Origin: CAYRYU01 sp964428355
Lineage (GTDB): Bacteria > Muiribacteriota > Ozemobacteria > Ozemobacterales > Ozemobacteraceae
NCBI GenBank assembly: GCA_964428355.1
Contig: CAYRYU010000009.1
Location: 57,183-121,182 of the forward strand
Reading direction: 5' to 3'
DNA: 64,000 nt
Shown: in pieces, positions 40,145 to 48,889 of the stretch
Layout of the letters: each line of letters begins with the position of its first letter
How positions within the stretch are numbered: the stretch's first letter is position 1
Program-made: the position numbers and the translations under genes
Notes under the pieces: model-generated
The model's input: only the letters and a program-made list of their open reading frames with translations
Databases searched by the model: none
Told to the model about the DNA's origin: nothing

Positions 40145-41695
40145 ATGGATTTGACCCGCAATCTGAGAGATGTCCCGATAACCGAGCGGGGAAGATTCCT
40201 CAGGAAGAAGCTTCGCGAACTGAAGCTGGTTCAAGCCGCTGACCGCATCACCGACCGTCACGTTTCCTTGTCCGACCTGGCGGATCACACTTTAAGCTTG
40301 ATGCAACGTTTCTTCCACTGCCACCTGGCCTCCATGATGCTCGTGGATCCTGGAATTCGCCAACCCCTCGCCTTCTTCTGCAAAGGCCTGCCAGACCAAA
40401 GCAGGGACGGTGATACAGGAGAAACACTCCGGGACCTGATGCGATCGATTCCGGATCACTCGGAAGTGAAGCTGGTGGCGACCCTCCCAGTCGGCTTTCC
40501 TTCCCAGGACAGCACGCGCTTTGCAGCGATTTCCTTCCATCTCGAAGGAGAGCTCAGAGGAATCCTGCTGGCAGGTGACAGGGCCAGGGATTTCGATGAG
40601 GAGGATCTCCACTTCCTCGGGGCAGTCGCCTCCCAGATTGACAACGCCATCCTTCACGGACGTTTCCTCGAGAAGTTCCGAAAGACACGGACCCATGCCC
40701 GAAAGACCACAAAGCAACTCGATTTCATGTATGAAGTCAGCCTCTCGATCGGACGTGACGAGGATTTCGTCTCACTTACACGCCGGATTCTCGAAAGCTC
40801 CCTTCAGCTGGTCGAGGTAAACAGATGCTCCCTGATGCTCTACGACGAAGCCCGCGATGAGCTGAAAACAGAACTCGTGGTCGGAGCTCCACTCCTCAAA
40901 TCGGGATTCAGGCTGAAACTTGGCCAGGGAGTTGCCGGCCAAGCGCTTAAAACAGGGAAGGCTATACTCGCCGAGCGGGGAGCTGGAGATGTGCGGTTCG
41001 TTTCATTGGGAAACGCCCCGGAACCTGCAAAGGGTGTTGTCAACCTTGCCTGCGTTCCCCTGATATGCGACGGCCGTCCCCTGGGAGTACTGAATTTCAG
41101 TTCCACCGATCCGGAGTATTCGATATCCCGGTCGGAACTGGAAACGCTCGAAGTCGTCGCCCATCTCATCCTTCTTGCCTGGCAACGTCAGAAACTGGTT
41201 CAACTCTCGGTCAAGGACGAGCTCACGGGCCTTTTCACCTTCAGGTTCTTCCGCCAACGCCTTGGGGAGGAAGTCAGGAACTCATGTCGGGACGGAAGGC
41301 CGTTTTGCCTGGTGCTTTTCGACCTCGACCATTTCAAGGGAATCAACGACACCCACGGTCACCTGATGGGAAACACAGTTCTCCAGACCGTGGCCGGGGT
41401 GATAAAAAACGTCTGTCGAACCCCCGAAGACCTTGCAGCCCGGTTCGGAGGCGAGGAGTTCGCTCTTCTTCTACCCGGCACCACTCCCCAGGAGGCAGGA
41501 GAAGTCGCGGAGAGGGTCAGGTGCATCACCCAGGCATTGAATATCAGTCGAGAGGGTCTATCGCTGAAGGTCACCATCAGCGGGGGGGTGGCCTCGCTTC
41601 CCGGGGTCGACTCCCCCGAGAAACTGATCGAGCAGGCAGATCAGGCTCTGTACAAAGCCAAGACCGAAGGTCGGAATCGCATCGTGGTGGGGTGA
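40145..41695 (+). CDS. GAF-GAF-GGDEF diguanylate cyclase
   Basis: 516 residues, no membrane segment. Two GAF sensor domains (about residues 35-185 and 205-345) precede a GGDEF domain (about 350-515). Catalytic motif GGEEF at 435-439. Metal-site strand FDLDHFKGINDTHGH upstream is intact. The product-inhibition I-site normally reads R-x-x-D five residues before the motif; here it is T-P-E-D, so feedback control is probably absent. It makes cyclic di-GMP from two GTP. AGGAGGG precedes the ATG. A likely local partner is the PilZ protein at 48890. Confidence 0.92.
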   Translation: MDLTRNLRDVPITERGRFLRKKLRELKLVQAADRITDRHVSLSDLADHTLSLMQRFFHCHLASMMLVDPGIRQPLAFFCKGLPDQSRDGDTGETLRDLMRSIPDHSEVKLVATLPVGFPSQDSTRFAAISFHLEGELRGILLAGDRARDFDEEDLHFLGAVASQIDNAILHGRFLEKFRKTRTHARKTTKQLDFMYEVSLSIGRDEDFVSLTRRILESSLQLVEVNRCSLMLYDEARDELKTELVVGAPLLKSGFRLKLGQGVAGQALKTGKAILAERGAGDVRFVSLGNAPEPAKGVVNLACVPLICDGRPLGVLNFSSTDPEYSISRSELETLEVVAHLILLAWQRQKLVQLSVKDELTGLFTFRFFRQRLGEEVRNSCRDGRPFCLVLFDLDHFKGINDTHGHLMGNTVLQTVAGVIKNVCRTPEDLAARFGGEEFALLLPGTTPQEAGEVAERVRCITQALNISREGLSLKVTISGGVASLPGVDSPEKLIEQADQALYKAKTEGRNRIVVG

Positions 41696-41798
41696 GCGAC
41701 CACCCGAATACCAGTGAACCGTTTTCCCCAGACACTTCGACCAATTCCCAGGACTCGTTACCCCCTGGAGGCTGCTGAGCAGTACCGTAACCCCGGCC

Positions 41799-41821
41799 CG
41801 GTGCCCCCCCCTTCGGCACCG
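41799..41821 (+). terminator. Possible hairpin after the cyclase gene
   Basis: CGGTGCC (41799-41805) and GGCACCG (41815-41821) with a nine-base loop, about 100 bases after the stop. There is no T-run, so the terminator call is weak. Confidence 0.35.
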
Positions 41822-41825
41822 AATA

Positions 41826-41867
41826 GATTCTCATGTCCCCGTTTTTGAATTGATTCTCATGTCCCCG
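41826..41867 (-). repeat. Two direct half-copies of the dispersed repeat
   Basis: GATTCTCATGTCCCCG at 41826-41841 and again at 41852-41867 (26-base period), complementary to the GGGGACATGAGAAT core. The pair mirrors the direct half-copies at 5402-5446. It lies just beyond the stop of the minus-strand gene ending at 41870. Confidence 0.8.
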
Positions 41868-41869
41868 AT

Positions 41870-43687
41870 TTAGAAACCGGGGTCGAAGGCGTCATCGAAG
41901 GGGGTGCGGGAGGTTGGAGAGGAGTTCCCGACCGGGGCGTATTCGGGAGGAGTCTCCGTCGGCTCCTGGGGGACCTGGAACTTCCCCGCCCAACGCAATT
42001 CGAAGGGAAGCGCACCCTGGACTTCGATGAAAGAGTGCGGGGGGGCAACCACGTTCGTGAATCCCTTGAAAACAAGCCTTCCGCCACCCGGGTTTTCGAG
42101 TGAAACCCGATATTCTGCGGAGGTGAGCCCCGAGTGATAATTCTCGAACGAGAGCGCTTCCAGGAATCCTTCGAACCGGGAGGAATCTTGGTTAAAAGCC
42201 ATTTTCAGCGGTTTTCCGATTCCTATCAGCCCCTTTTCCGTACGGGTTCCCTTGGGAGTCTTAACCTCCCACCCGAGATCGAACTCGAGGGGAAACTCGG
42301 ACCACAAGTCCGTGAGAGCATGGAAAAAGGCCAGGGCTGAAGTTTCGGCCTTGGCCTGAAGGCTCCCCGGTGCATGCCCCTTCGCGAACTTCCCGGCCAT
42401 ATCCAGTTCCCGAAAACCTTCGACAAGAGCTTTCCCCGCCTCTGGAGGGGTAATCCTCCTCAGGGGCCCGGACTGGGTGGGCTCCATGCCATCCACCACC
42501 AGATCCCTGATCGCTCGAGGGGCTCCGACGATCAGGCCTCTTCGGCCGTCATGGACTTCATAGCCACATGCTTTGGCAACGAGGCTGAGAACCTCCCCGG
42601 AAGTCGGTGGCTCGTCTGCAAAACCAAAGACCGAGACCGTTCCCGAGGCAGAAGATTCGCAGATGAGTTCGATTCCGGCCTTCTCCGAAAGCTCCTCAAT
42701 GAGTGCGGAAACGGAAACCCTTCTCTTCACAAAAGGCATTTCCGTAACAGCTTCATCTCCCCAGTTGTGATTGGCTTCAGTATGAGCTTCCCGACCTCCC
42801 TCGGCCGCCGTCCCGTTCTTTCCGGTTTCGGCAAGGATTCGCGAGGGAAACATTCCTGGGAATAACGAAGACCCGCGCACAGAAAGCCGGAACAGCCGCC
42901 CCGCAGCCTGGAACTGCATTTCATGCATCTCGCCATCTGCGCCGACGATGTTGAGCTCGCGGGATTCGGTTTGGTGGGCAATCTCCGCAGTTACCCGAAA
43001 CCGGATGAAGACCATTCCGTCATCATTCATCCGAGCCTTTCCCGCGATATCGAACTTTCCACCGTCTTTCCCCGGAATCCCGAGTTCAGAGGAAAAATCT
43101 GTCTGGGACTTGACCGGTTGAGTCCAAGAGGCGAGCAACTTCGATGAACCGGAATCCTCAAGACGCCATTCCATCTTTATCTCATGGGTTGGAGTATCGA
43201 CTGTCTCGAACACCTTCTTGAACTCGTCAACCTGGTCCCGTCTTCCATGAAAGGCCAAGTGCTCGATGTTCGGCGGGAGCCAAAGGGCCGCTCCGGGGAA
43301 AAGGATCCGCCGGAAGATCGGATAGAGCGATTCCCGCGAGCGGTATTGGCCGGCCTTCAGCACGGAAACCGGATTATCGAGCGGATCCCCGGTTTCGGCC
43401 GATATCAGAAGCCAGGTCGAGCCGAATTTCCTGGCCCTTCGCCCGCAGTTGGCGGCCAGGATACTAAGGGCTTCCACCCAATAGATTTCTGCCGGAAGCT
43501 TGAAACAGTTGATCTTCTCGCCCGGCAGGACGCTTCCAATGAGATTGGTCTTTACTTTCTGCGAGAAGTCGAACAGCGCATCATCGACATCCCAGCCCGA
43601 GTAGTCGAGTGGGCCGACCATGTCGGCGGAAAACCCGGCAACTGAGGAAAGAACGAGGAAAATCGCGACAGTCAGAATCCTTTTCAT
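41870..43687 (-). CDS. Secretin N0/N1-like domain protein without a pore domain (copy 1)
   Basis: 605 residues from ATG 43687 (GGAAAG upstream). The signal peptide ends at GFSA (about residue 20). Two rounds of the secretin periplasmic layout can be read. The first N0/STN-like domain (about 22-90, GWDVDDALFDFSQ) is followed by an N1-like unit (about 100-160) containing FRRILFPGAALWLPPNIEHL and VFETVDTP. A beta domain comes next. The second STN-like domain (about 345-415, VSVSALIEELSEKAGIELI) is followed by a similar N1 unit and a second beta domain. The C-terminal barrel of secretins is absent. The tail FDDAFDPGF is shared in form with the next gene. Periplasmic. Confidence 0.65.
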   Translation of the reverse strand: MKRILTVAIFLVLSSVAGFSADMVGPLDYSGWDVDDALFDFSQKVKTNLIGSVLPGEKINCFKLPAEIYWVEALSILAANCGRRARKFGSTWLLISAETGDPLDNPVSVLKAGQYRSRESLYPIFRRILFPGAALWLPPNIEHLAFHGRRDQVDEFKKVFETVDTPTHEIKMEWRLEDSGSSKLLASWTQPVKSQTDFSSELGIPGKDGGKFDIAGKARMNDDGMVFIRFRVTAEIAHQTESRELNIVGADGEMHEMQFQAAGRLFRLSVRGSSLFPGMFPSRILAETGKNGTAAEGGREAHTEANHNWGDEAVTEMPFVKRRVSVSALIEELSEKAGIELICESSASGTVSVFGFADEPPTSGEVLSLVAKACGYEVHDGRRGLIVGAPRAIRDLVVDGMEPTQSGPLRRITPPEAGKALVEGFRELDMAGKFAKGHAPGSLQAKAETSALAFFHALTDLWSEFPLEFDLGWEVKTPKGTRTEKGLIGIGKPLKMAFNQDSSRFEGFLEALSFENYHSGLTSAEYRVSLENPGGGRLVFKGFTNVVAPPHSFIEVQGALPFELRWAGKFQVPQEPTETPPEYAPVGNSSPTSRTPFDDAFDPGF

Positions 43688-43703
43688 TTTCACTTTCCTT
43701 TCC

Positions 43704-45437
43704 TCAAAATTCATTGTCAAAAGCCCGGTCGAAGGCGTCAGCGGAAGGAGATGCATTCTTTGCCGAGGGGTGTTTCGAAGCCGGGGCCGGAACTTGGTCC
43801 TCTTCCACAATCCTTCCCGACTCATGTTTCGGGGGAACCAGATCCACAAGTTTTCCGTGGACTTCGATCCTGAAAGGGGTGGAGCCATTCACTTCCACAA
43901 GGGCAGTCCCCTTGCCCGCCGGAAGGAAGGTCCAGGTCTCGAGCTTCCAGGCTGCATCTGCCTTCTCGACCGAAAACCTGTATTTGCACCCCATCAACCC
44001 ATTGGAGCTGAAAAGAACGGGAAGGAGCTCCAGGGTCGAGGTTGCGACACCATCGGAAGACCGTTTCACGATGCGGTTCCCAACGAATACCGGGAAGGTT
44101 TCGATGCCCGGGGAAAGTCCGGGGGTGGTTTCCAGGACCAGGTTCATTCGTCGGGGCCAGATATCGGTGAACTCGATGAAATCCTTCACCCGGTCGATGG
44201 ATCCCCGGGTTCCGGTGAAAATCAGGGCATTCACGAGGGGATCCGTAGCCAACCGGACCCGGTCGCGGATTTCCTTCGGAACCGGAATCTGGCTGACAGC
44301 CATTCCCGTTTCAACTGCATCCAGGTGTTGGAGCCTTTTGGTAATGAAAAGGGAGAAATCGAGCCAGCCACCTGACCAGGATCCGGGATCCCCGACCTGC
44401 CAGACGCTTCCGATTTTTCGTGTTACAAGCCCTTTGGCTTTGGCCGCAGAGTAGAACAGGACATCGGTCATTTCTTCATCCGGGCCGAACAGGAACAAGC
44501 TGATCGTTCCCGTGCAATTGGAATCGCAACTCAACCCGGTTGAATCCGAGGCAGGCTGGAGCCGGGAAAGGACTTCCAGGAATGGCCGCTGGAAGAGGAT
44601 TTCGCTCCTAAAGGGGCCGTTCCATGCGGGACTTCCCTCCGATTCGGATTCCTCAGCCCCGGAGGAAGCCGGATCGTCCTGGGACCCGGGCGTACCCGAA
44701 GCCGTCAGGCGAAGTGCTGGGGAAAGAGCTTCCACGCCGATTTTCACCTGGAGGCCTGAAGATGGGCCTTTAGCCGCCCCAACTGGCTTTTTCTCCCCGA
44801 CCTGAGATCCGGAAACCAGGACAGACCGCCATTCTTTCCCGCTTTTCACGGAAAATGTCGCAGGACTGTCCTCGATTCCAGTGAAGGAAATGGTTGAAAC
44901 CCCCTCAGGGAGAAAACCAGGGGAGCCTTCAAGAGTGAAGCGAAAGAACCCCGCAGGCTTGTCTCCGGCGTCGATCAGGGCTTCCGCGGCTTCAAGATCG
45001 GTTTCCTGGCCCGTCAGGACCGCCTGATTGCCCGGAAGATACGAAAACCACTCGACTCCTGAGGGTGGAAAGCTTTTCAGATTGCGGATGATGTCTTCCG
45101 TGGGACGTTCTTCAGCGGCAATCAATGCCAGGGCAAGTTTCGTGGGTTCCCTCGTCGCAGTCAGGGTCCTCACGATTGCGAGGCCACCGTTCATCTCCAC
45201 ATCCAATCCTGAAGATTGGGCAAAGGCATCGAGGATTTCTTCAGGTGCGGACCCAACTGGGCAGGAAAAGGCTTTTGCGGGCTGATCCGGGATATCCGCG
45301 ATGATGTTGAACTTTCCTGCCCGGGCGATCTCTTCCAGACATCTCAAGGTGGACTTCCCGGAAAAATCCCATCCTGCAACCGGAGATGCCACCCAACACA
45401 AAGCCGAAAAAAGGACGAAGCCAAAAAACCGTTTCAT
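43704..45437 (-). CDS. Secretin N0/N1-like domain protein without a pore domain (copy 2)
   Basis: 577 residues from ATG 45437. Signal peptide to about residue 21 (FFGFVLFSALCWVASPVAG). Layout as in copy 1: STN-like (about 22-90, DFSGKSTLRCLEEIARAGKF), N1-like (about 95-160), beta domain, acidic Ser/Glu linker (about 255-275), second STN-like (about 285-360), N1-like (about 375-430, TDPLVNALIFTGTRGSIDRV), beta domain. The tail is FDRAFDNEF, the same pattern as FDDAFDPGF in copy 1. It is 16 bases upstream of copy 1 in the same operon, with its own promoter. No secretin pore domain. Confidence 0.65.
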   Translation of the reverse strand: MKRFFGFVLFSALCWVASPVAGWDFSGKSTLRCLEEIARAGKFNIIADIPDQPAKAFSCPVGSAPEEILDAFAQSSGLDVEMNGGLAIVRTLTATREPTKLALALIAAEERPTEDIIRNLKSFPPSGVEWFSYLPGNQAVLTGQETDLEAAEALIDAGDKPAGFFRFTLEGSPGFLPEGVSTISFTGIEDSPATFSVKSGKEWRSVLVSGSQVGEKKPVGAAKGPSSGLQVKIGVEALSPALRLTASGTPGSQDDPASSGAEESESEGSPAWNGPFRSEILFQRPFLEVLSRLQPASDSTGLSCDSNCTGTISLFLFGPDEEMTDVLFYSAAKAKGLVTRKIGSVWQVGDPGSWSGGWLDFSLFITKRLQHLDAVETGMAVSQIPVPKEIRDRVRLATDPLVNALIFTGTRGSIDRVKDFIEFTDIWPRRMNLVLETTPGLSPGIETFPVFVGNRIVKRSSDGVATSTLELLPVLFSSNGLMGCKYRFSVEKADAAWKLETWTFLPAGKGTALVEVNGSTPFRIEVHGKLVDLVPPKHESGRIVEEDQVPAPASKHPSAKNASPSADAFDRAFDNEF

Positions 45438-45519
45438 CGCCACCCCCTGCTTTCCTGCCTTCGAAGCACCGGTCATGAAGCGGGCTTCGTCCGGCAGGGA
45501 TCCCGTCGGTTCCAAAGCC

Positions 45520-45548
45520 ATTCTACGGAAACGTGAAGGTGAGAGCAA
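45520..45548 (-). promoter_or_regulatory. Promoter of the secretin-like gene pair
   Basis: Minus strand: TTGCTC (45548-45543), 17 bases, TAGAAT (45525-45520). The leader to ATG 45437 is about 75 nt. Confidence 0.6.
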
Positions 45549-45637
45549 CTATTACCCGAACCACCTTTTGGGGAATCAAGGTTGCCGTATCACCAAGGAA
45601 TGAGTTAGGTTGAGCGGAAAACCCCAGGACCGAATCA

Positions 45638-46930
45638 ATGATGAACCGACCGACCTTTCTTCTACGCTCTCTCGGATGCAAGGTGAACCAGTATGATGGA
45701 CAACGCATCGTGGAGCGACTCCGGAAATTCGGTCTGGCCCCTGCGGGTGACGGTGCCCCTACCCTTTTCATCCTCAACGGTTGTGCCGTGACCGCCCGGG
45801 CCAGTCAGAAAGCACGCCAGACGCTGAGGGCAGCTCAAAGAAAGTGGCCCGGGGTTAAAACCATCCTTTGCGGATGCGAAGCCAAGAGGCTGGATGGGAC
45901 GACCGAAACCGGGGATGGCGGAAGTGCCGTGGGTGCAGGGGAACCTCTGCTTTCCGATGGGACACTTCCTCCGACCGCCTCCGATTCCGACTGGGAAGAC
46001 CTTCTCCGCGAGCTCGGGTTGCTCGGGTTTCCCCATTCCAACCTGGAAGCGTTGACCGAAATGCATTCCCGCACCCGGGCATTTCTGAAGATCCAGGACG
46101 GTTGCGACCATTTTTGCACGTACTGCATCGTTCCCCATCTTCGAGGCCGTGAGACGTCCCGACCCCGGGCGGAAGTGATGGAAGAAGCAGTTCGTCTGGC
46201 GGAACAGGGGTTCAAGGAGATCGTGATAACGGGAATCCATCTTGGCCGTTATGAGCACGGGCTCGTCCCACTCATCCGGGAAATCCAGGAAGTCCCGGGA
46301 ATCGGCCGGATACGGCTCAGCTCGATCGAGGTCAGCGAGATCAGGGATGACCTGATCGAGTGGCTGGCCACATCCCCGAAGGCGTGCCCCCATCTTCACA
46401 TCCCACTTCAGTCCGGCAGCGAGGAAATCCTGCTGAAGATGAAGCGACCCTACACAGCTGCAAAGTTTTTCGAGATCGTCGGGGCGATCCGCGAGAGAAT
46501 CCCATTGATTGGAATCTCGACCGACGTCATGGTGGGTTTCCCGGGAGAAACGGATTCCTGTTTCGAAGAAGGTTTGAAGTTGGTCGAAAGCTTGCGTTTC
46601 TCGAGAATCCATGTCTTCAGGTACTCCCCTCGCAAGGGAACTCCCGCGGCGGGATTCCCGGACCAGGTGGACAACCGAACCAAAGCGATGCGATCCGACC
46701 GGGTGGAAGGTGCCTGGAAAGCCGGAGCTGAAAACTTCCATTGCATGTTCATCGGCCGGACGGTCCGGGTTCTTTGGGAAGAAGAAAAAACCGGTGTATG
46801 GACCGGGTTCACCGATGAGTATGTTTCCGCGCGCCTGAATGCCCAGGGGCGGACATTGTCGAACGTCCTTTCCGTGCACCGGGTGATTGACGGGGATTTT
46901 TCCGGGATCGAAGTCTCCCCAGAAAGTTGA
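45638..46930 (+). CDS. mtaB: tRNA t6A37 methylthiotransferase
   Basis: 430 residues. MtaB adds a methylthio group to N6-threonylcarbamoyladenosine at tRNA position 37. N-terminal UPF0004 domain with cluster cysteines C14 (SLGCKVNQYD), C49 (ILNGCAVT) and C80. Radical SAM cysteines C156-x3-C160-x2-C163 in DGCDHFCTYCIVPHLRG, the exact MtaB/MiaB form. A C-terminal TRAM-like region follows. The SLGCKVNQ start and ATTPLxxxG-free N-terminus point to MtaB rather than MiaB or RimO. A 50-residue linker after C80 is longer and more Gly/Ser-rich than usual. Two ATGs in tandem begin the gene. Confidence 0.92.
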   Translation: MMNRPTFLLRSLGCKVNQYDGQRIVERLRKFGLAPAGDGAPTLFILNGCAVTARASQKARQTLRAAQRKWPGVKTILCGCEAKRLDGTTETGDGGSAVGAGEPLLSDGTLPPTASDSDWEDLLRELGLLGFPHSNLEALTEMHSRTRAFLKIQDGCDHFCTYCIVPHLRGRETSRPRAEVMEEAVRLAEQGFKEIVITGIHLGRYEHGLVPLIREIQEVPGIGRIRLSSIEVSEIRDDLIEWLATSPKACPHLHIPLQSGSEEILLKMKRPYTAAKFFEIVGAIRERIPLIGISTDVMVGFPGETDSCFEEGLKLVESLRFSRIHVFRYSPRKGTPAAGFPDQVDNRTKAMRSDRVEGAWKAGAENFHCMFIGRTVRVLWEEEKTGVWTGFTDEYVSARLNAQGRTLSNVLSVHRVIDGDFSGIEVSPES

Positions 46931-47005
46931 AGTGGGGGTTCCGCGGAGAAACGTGATCAATCCTGGTATTAAATGGGACTTCGAAGGGCGCGACGAAGAA
47001 TTTCC

Positions 47006-47034
47006 TTGCGCGAGTGGGGTTTCCCGCGTATATT
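47006..47034 (+). promoter_or_regulatory. Promoter of the zinc-ribbon protein gene
   Basis: TTGCGC at 47006-47011, 17 bases, TATATT at 47029-47034. The leader to ATG 47098 is about 57 nt. Confidence 0.5.
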
Positions 47035-47097
47035 TTTGCCTTACTGAAAGTTTCGTACAACTCCGAAACTCAAATGATCCGGTTTGGGAGGGGAAAG

Positions 47098-47667
47098 ATG
47101 GTTGAGAAGGCCTTGTTCCAACAGATGGAAGACCGATCCCATCAGGACGGGGATCAACCGGGATTCGAGTTTGGCCTGAAATGTCCTTCCTGCAAGAAGG
47201 TCTGGACCTCCGGATTCACGCAATACGAAGGCCCTTCCCTCGGAGGGGCCATGAAGAAATTCTTCAAATCCGGGGGGGATTCCGCAGGCGACAGTGCCGG
47301 CCAGGAAGCCTGGGCAAAAGCAAAAGCAAAAGCTTTCACGGAAGCGGGGGGATTGTTCGAACAGAATTTCATCTTCTGCGGAAAGTGCGAAAAGTATGTC
47401 TGCCAGAAGTGCTGGAACAGCACCCGCGACATGTGCCTGGAATGCTGCGTCCGGTCCGCCCAGGTTGCCTACGTGGATTCCATGGAGGAAGCCCAGAAAA
47501 AAGCCCGGGGCGAAGCCGACTGTCCGAAGTGCAAGAAATCCGGCCAGGAGGGGAAGTTCTGCATTCATTGCGGAACCATGATCACTCCAAAGGATGTCTG
47601 CAGCAAATGCCAGAAGAAATACCCCCACGGCGCGGTTTTCTGCCCCGAATGCGGCAACAAGCTCTGA
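47098..47667 (+). CDS. Zinc-ribbon protein of unknown function
   Basis: 189 residues from ATG 47098, which has GGGAGGGG just upstream. It carries seven Cys-x2-Cys pairs: CPSC, then CGKC, CQKC and CLEC around residues 100-125, and CPKC, CIHC, CSKC and CPEC at the C-terminus (the last four as two tandem zinc ribbons of the DZANK type). Between the first and second groups is an alanine-rich helix (EAWAKAKAKAFTEAGG). No signal peptide. The ribbon tail suggests a protein- or nucleic-acid-binding adaptor; the partner is not known. It stands alone between mtaB and the YihY-family gene. Confidence 0.75.
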   Translation: MVEKALFQQMEDRSHQDGDQPGFEFGLKCPSCKKVWTSGFTQYEGPSLGGAMKKFFKSGGDSAGDSAGQEAWAKAKAKAFTEAGGLFEQNFIFCGKCEKYVCQKCWNSTRDMCLECCVRSAQVAYVDSMEEAQKKARGEADCPKCKKSGQEGKFCIHCGTMITPKDVCSKCQKKYPHGAVFCPECGNKL

Positions 47668-47721
47668 GCGCCTTTTCCATTATTGTTGGGCCGGTTGGGG
47701 GGACCGGCCGGAACCCCTGAA

Positions 47722-48639
47722 ATGTCCCCCACCGCCGAGGAGATTTCGACCCTTCGGAAGTTCGTGAAGCTGGTCCGCAGGGGAAAGAGTTTCACCGAAT
47801 TCTTCATCAGGCGCTTCTCGGAATCCGAAGCCCTCGAGGCTTCCGCCGCGATCGCCTACTACGCCATAATCTCGATCTTCCCCCTTTCCATGCTCTTCAT
47901 CGCAATCAACAGCTCTCTCCTGATGACCGGCGACACGCAAAAGCAGGTTCTTGGCGCGGCAGAGGAGTTCATACCCGGGTCGAGACTCCTCGTGAGTGAA
48001 AACATCAACCAGATGGTGGAACTCCGCGGAACGGTCGGAGTGATCGGAATTCTTCTGCTGATCTGGTCGGCAACGGGAGTTTTCGCCGGAATCGCCCAGA
48101 ACATCAACCAGGCATGGAAGAATGCCCCCCCGAGACATTTCCTGATCGAGCGGGCGATGGCCCTTTTGATGATCGCCTGCCTGACGATGTTCCTGGTCAC
48201 CTCGATCATCGTCACCGCGACCCTGAATCTCATTCCGCAACATTTTCCACAGTATTCCCCGGGTTTCATCGTTCAGACCAACCTCGCGATCGCGTTTCTG
48301 ATGAAGTGTTTTTCGATCTCCATCATCTTCGTGATCTTCATTCTGATGTACAAATGGATTCCCAACACCCCCGTACGTTGGAATGAAGCGGCGTGGGGAG
48401 CTGTTATCGCCGCGATCGCATGGGAGACCACGAAGAATCTTTTCATCTGGTATCTCGGAAGCGGCTGGTGCAGCTACCAGATCGTCTACGGCTCGCTTGC
48501 CGCCGTGATCGCTTTCCTGATCTGGCTCTACATCGGAAACGTGATTATCCTCGGCGGGGCGCATATTTCCGCAGCAATAGCCCACCACCGTCCCACGGAC
48601 CAGGCAGAGAACGGCGGAACCACCCCATCCCAAGGCTGA
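47722..48639 (+). CDS. YihY/BrkB-family membrane protein
   Basis: 305 residues from ATG 47722 (upstream TTG 47683 is possible; neither has a strong ribosome site). Six membrane helices. Family signatures: EASAAIAYYAIISIFPLSML near residue 40, IWSATGVFAGIAQNINQAW near 125, the W-N-E-A-A-W-GAVIAAIAWE segment and YGSLAAVIAFLIWLYIGNVIIL near the C-terminus. This family was once annotated as ribonuclease BN, which is wrong; its real function is unknown. Inner membrane. Confidence 0.88.
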   Translation: MSPTAEEISTLRKFVKLVRRGKSFTEFFIRRFSESEALEASAAIAYYAIISIFPLSMLFIAINSSLLMTGDTQKQVLGAAEEFIPGSRLLVSENINQMVELRGTVGVIGILLLIWSATGVFAGIAQNINQAWKNAPPRHFLIERAMALLMIACLTMFLVTSIIVTATLNLIPQHFPQYSPGFIVQTNLAIAFLMKCFSISIIFVIFILMYKWIPNTPVRWNEAAWGAVIAAIAWETTKNLFIWYLGSGWCSYQIVYGSLAAVIAFLIWLYIGNVIILGGAHISAAIAHHRPTDQAENGGTTPSQG

Positions 48640-48812
48640 AAGCGGACAGGTCCCGAAAAGCTTCGCCGGCTGAGGCGCCCCCATCCGGGCGAAAACGGGA
48701 CTCAGGCGTCCCCGACACGCCGCCATCCGTGGGTGGAAGGGCCGAATGGTGGATCCCGGCAACACGGGAAAATCCCTCCCGCTTGCCCTATGGTTCCTAT
48801 CCGGCCCCGGAC

Positions 48813-48841
48813 TTGCTTCGGAGACAAGTTTCCTGTAGCAT
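48813..48841 (+). promoter_or_regulatory. Promoter of the PilZ protein gene
   Basis: TTGCTT at 48813-48818, 17 bases, TAGCAT at 48836-48841. The leader to ATG 48890 is about 42 nt. The rest of 48640-48889 shows GC-rich inverted segments but nothing I can call. Confidence 0.5.
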
Positions 48842-48889
48842 TTCCTCGACAAAGCGCGAGCGTTCTCATTTGATTCCGAGGATCGAGAT

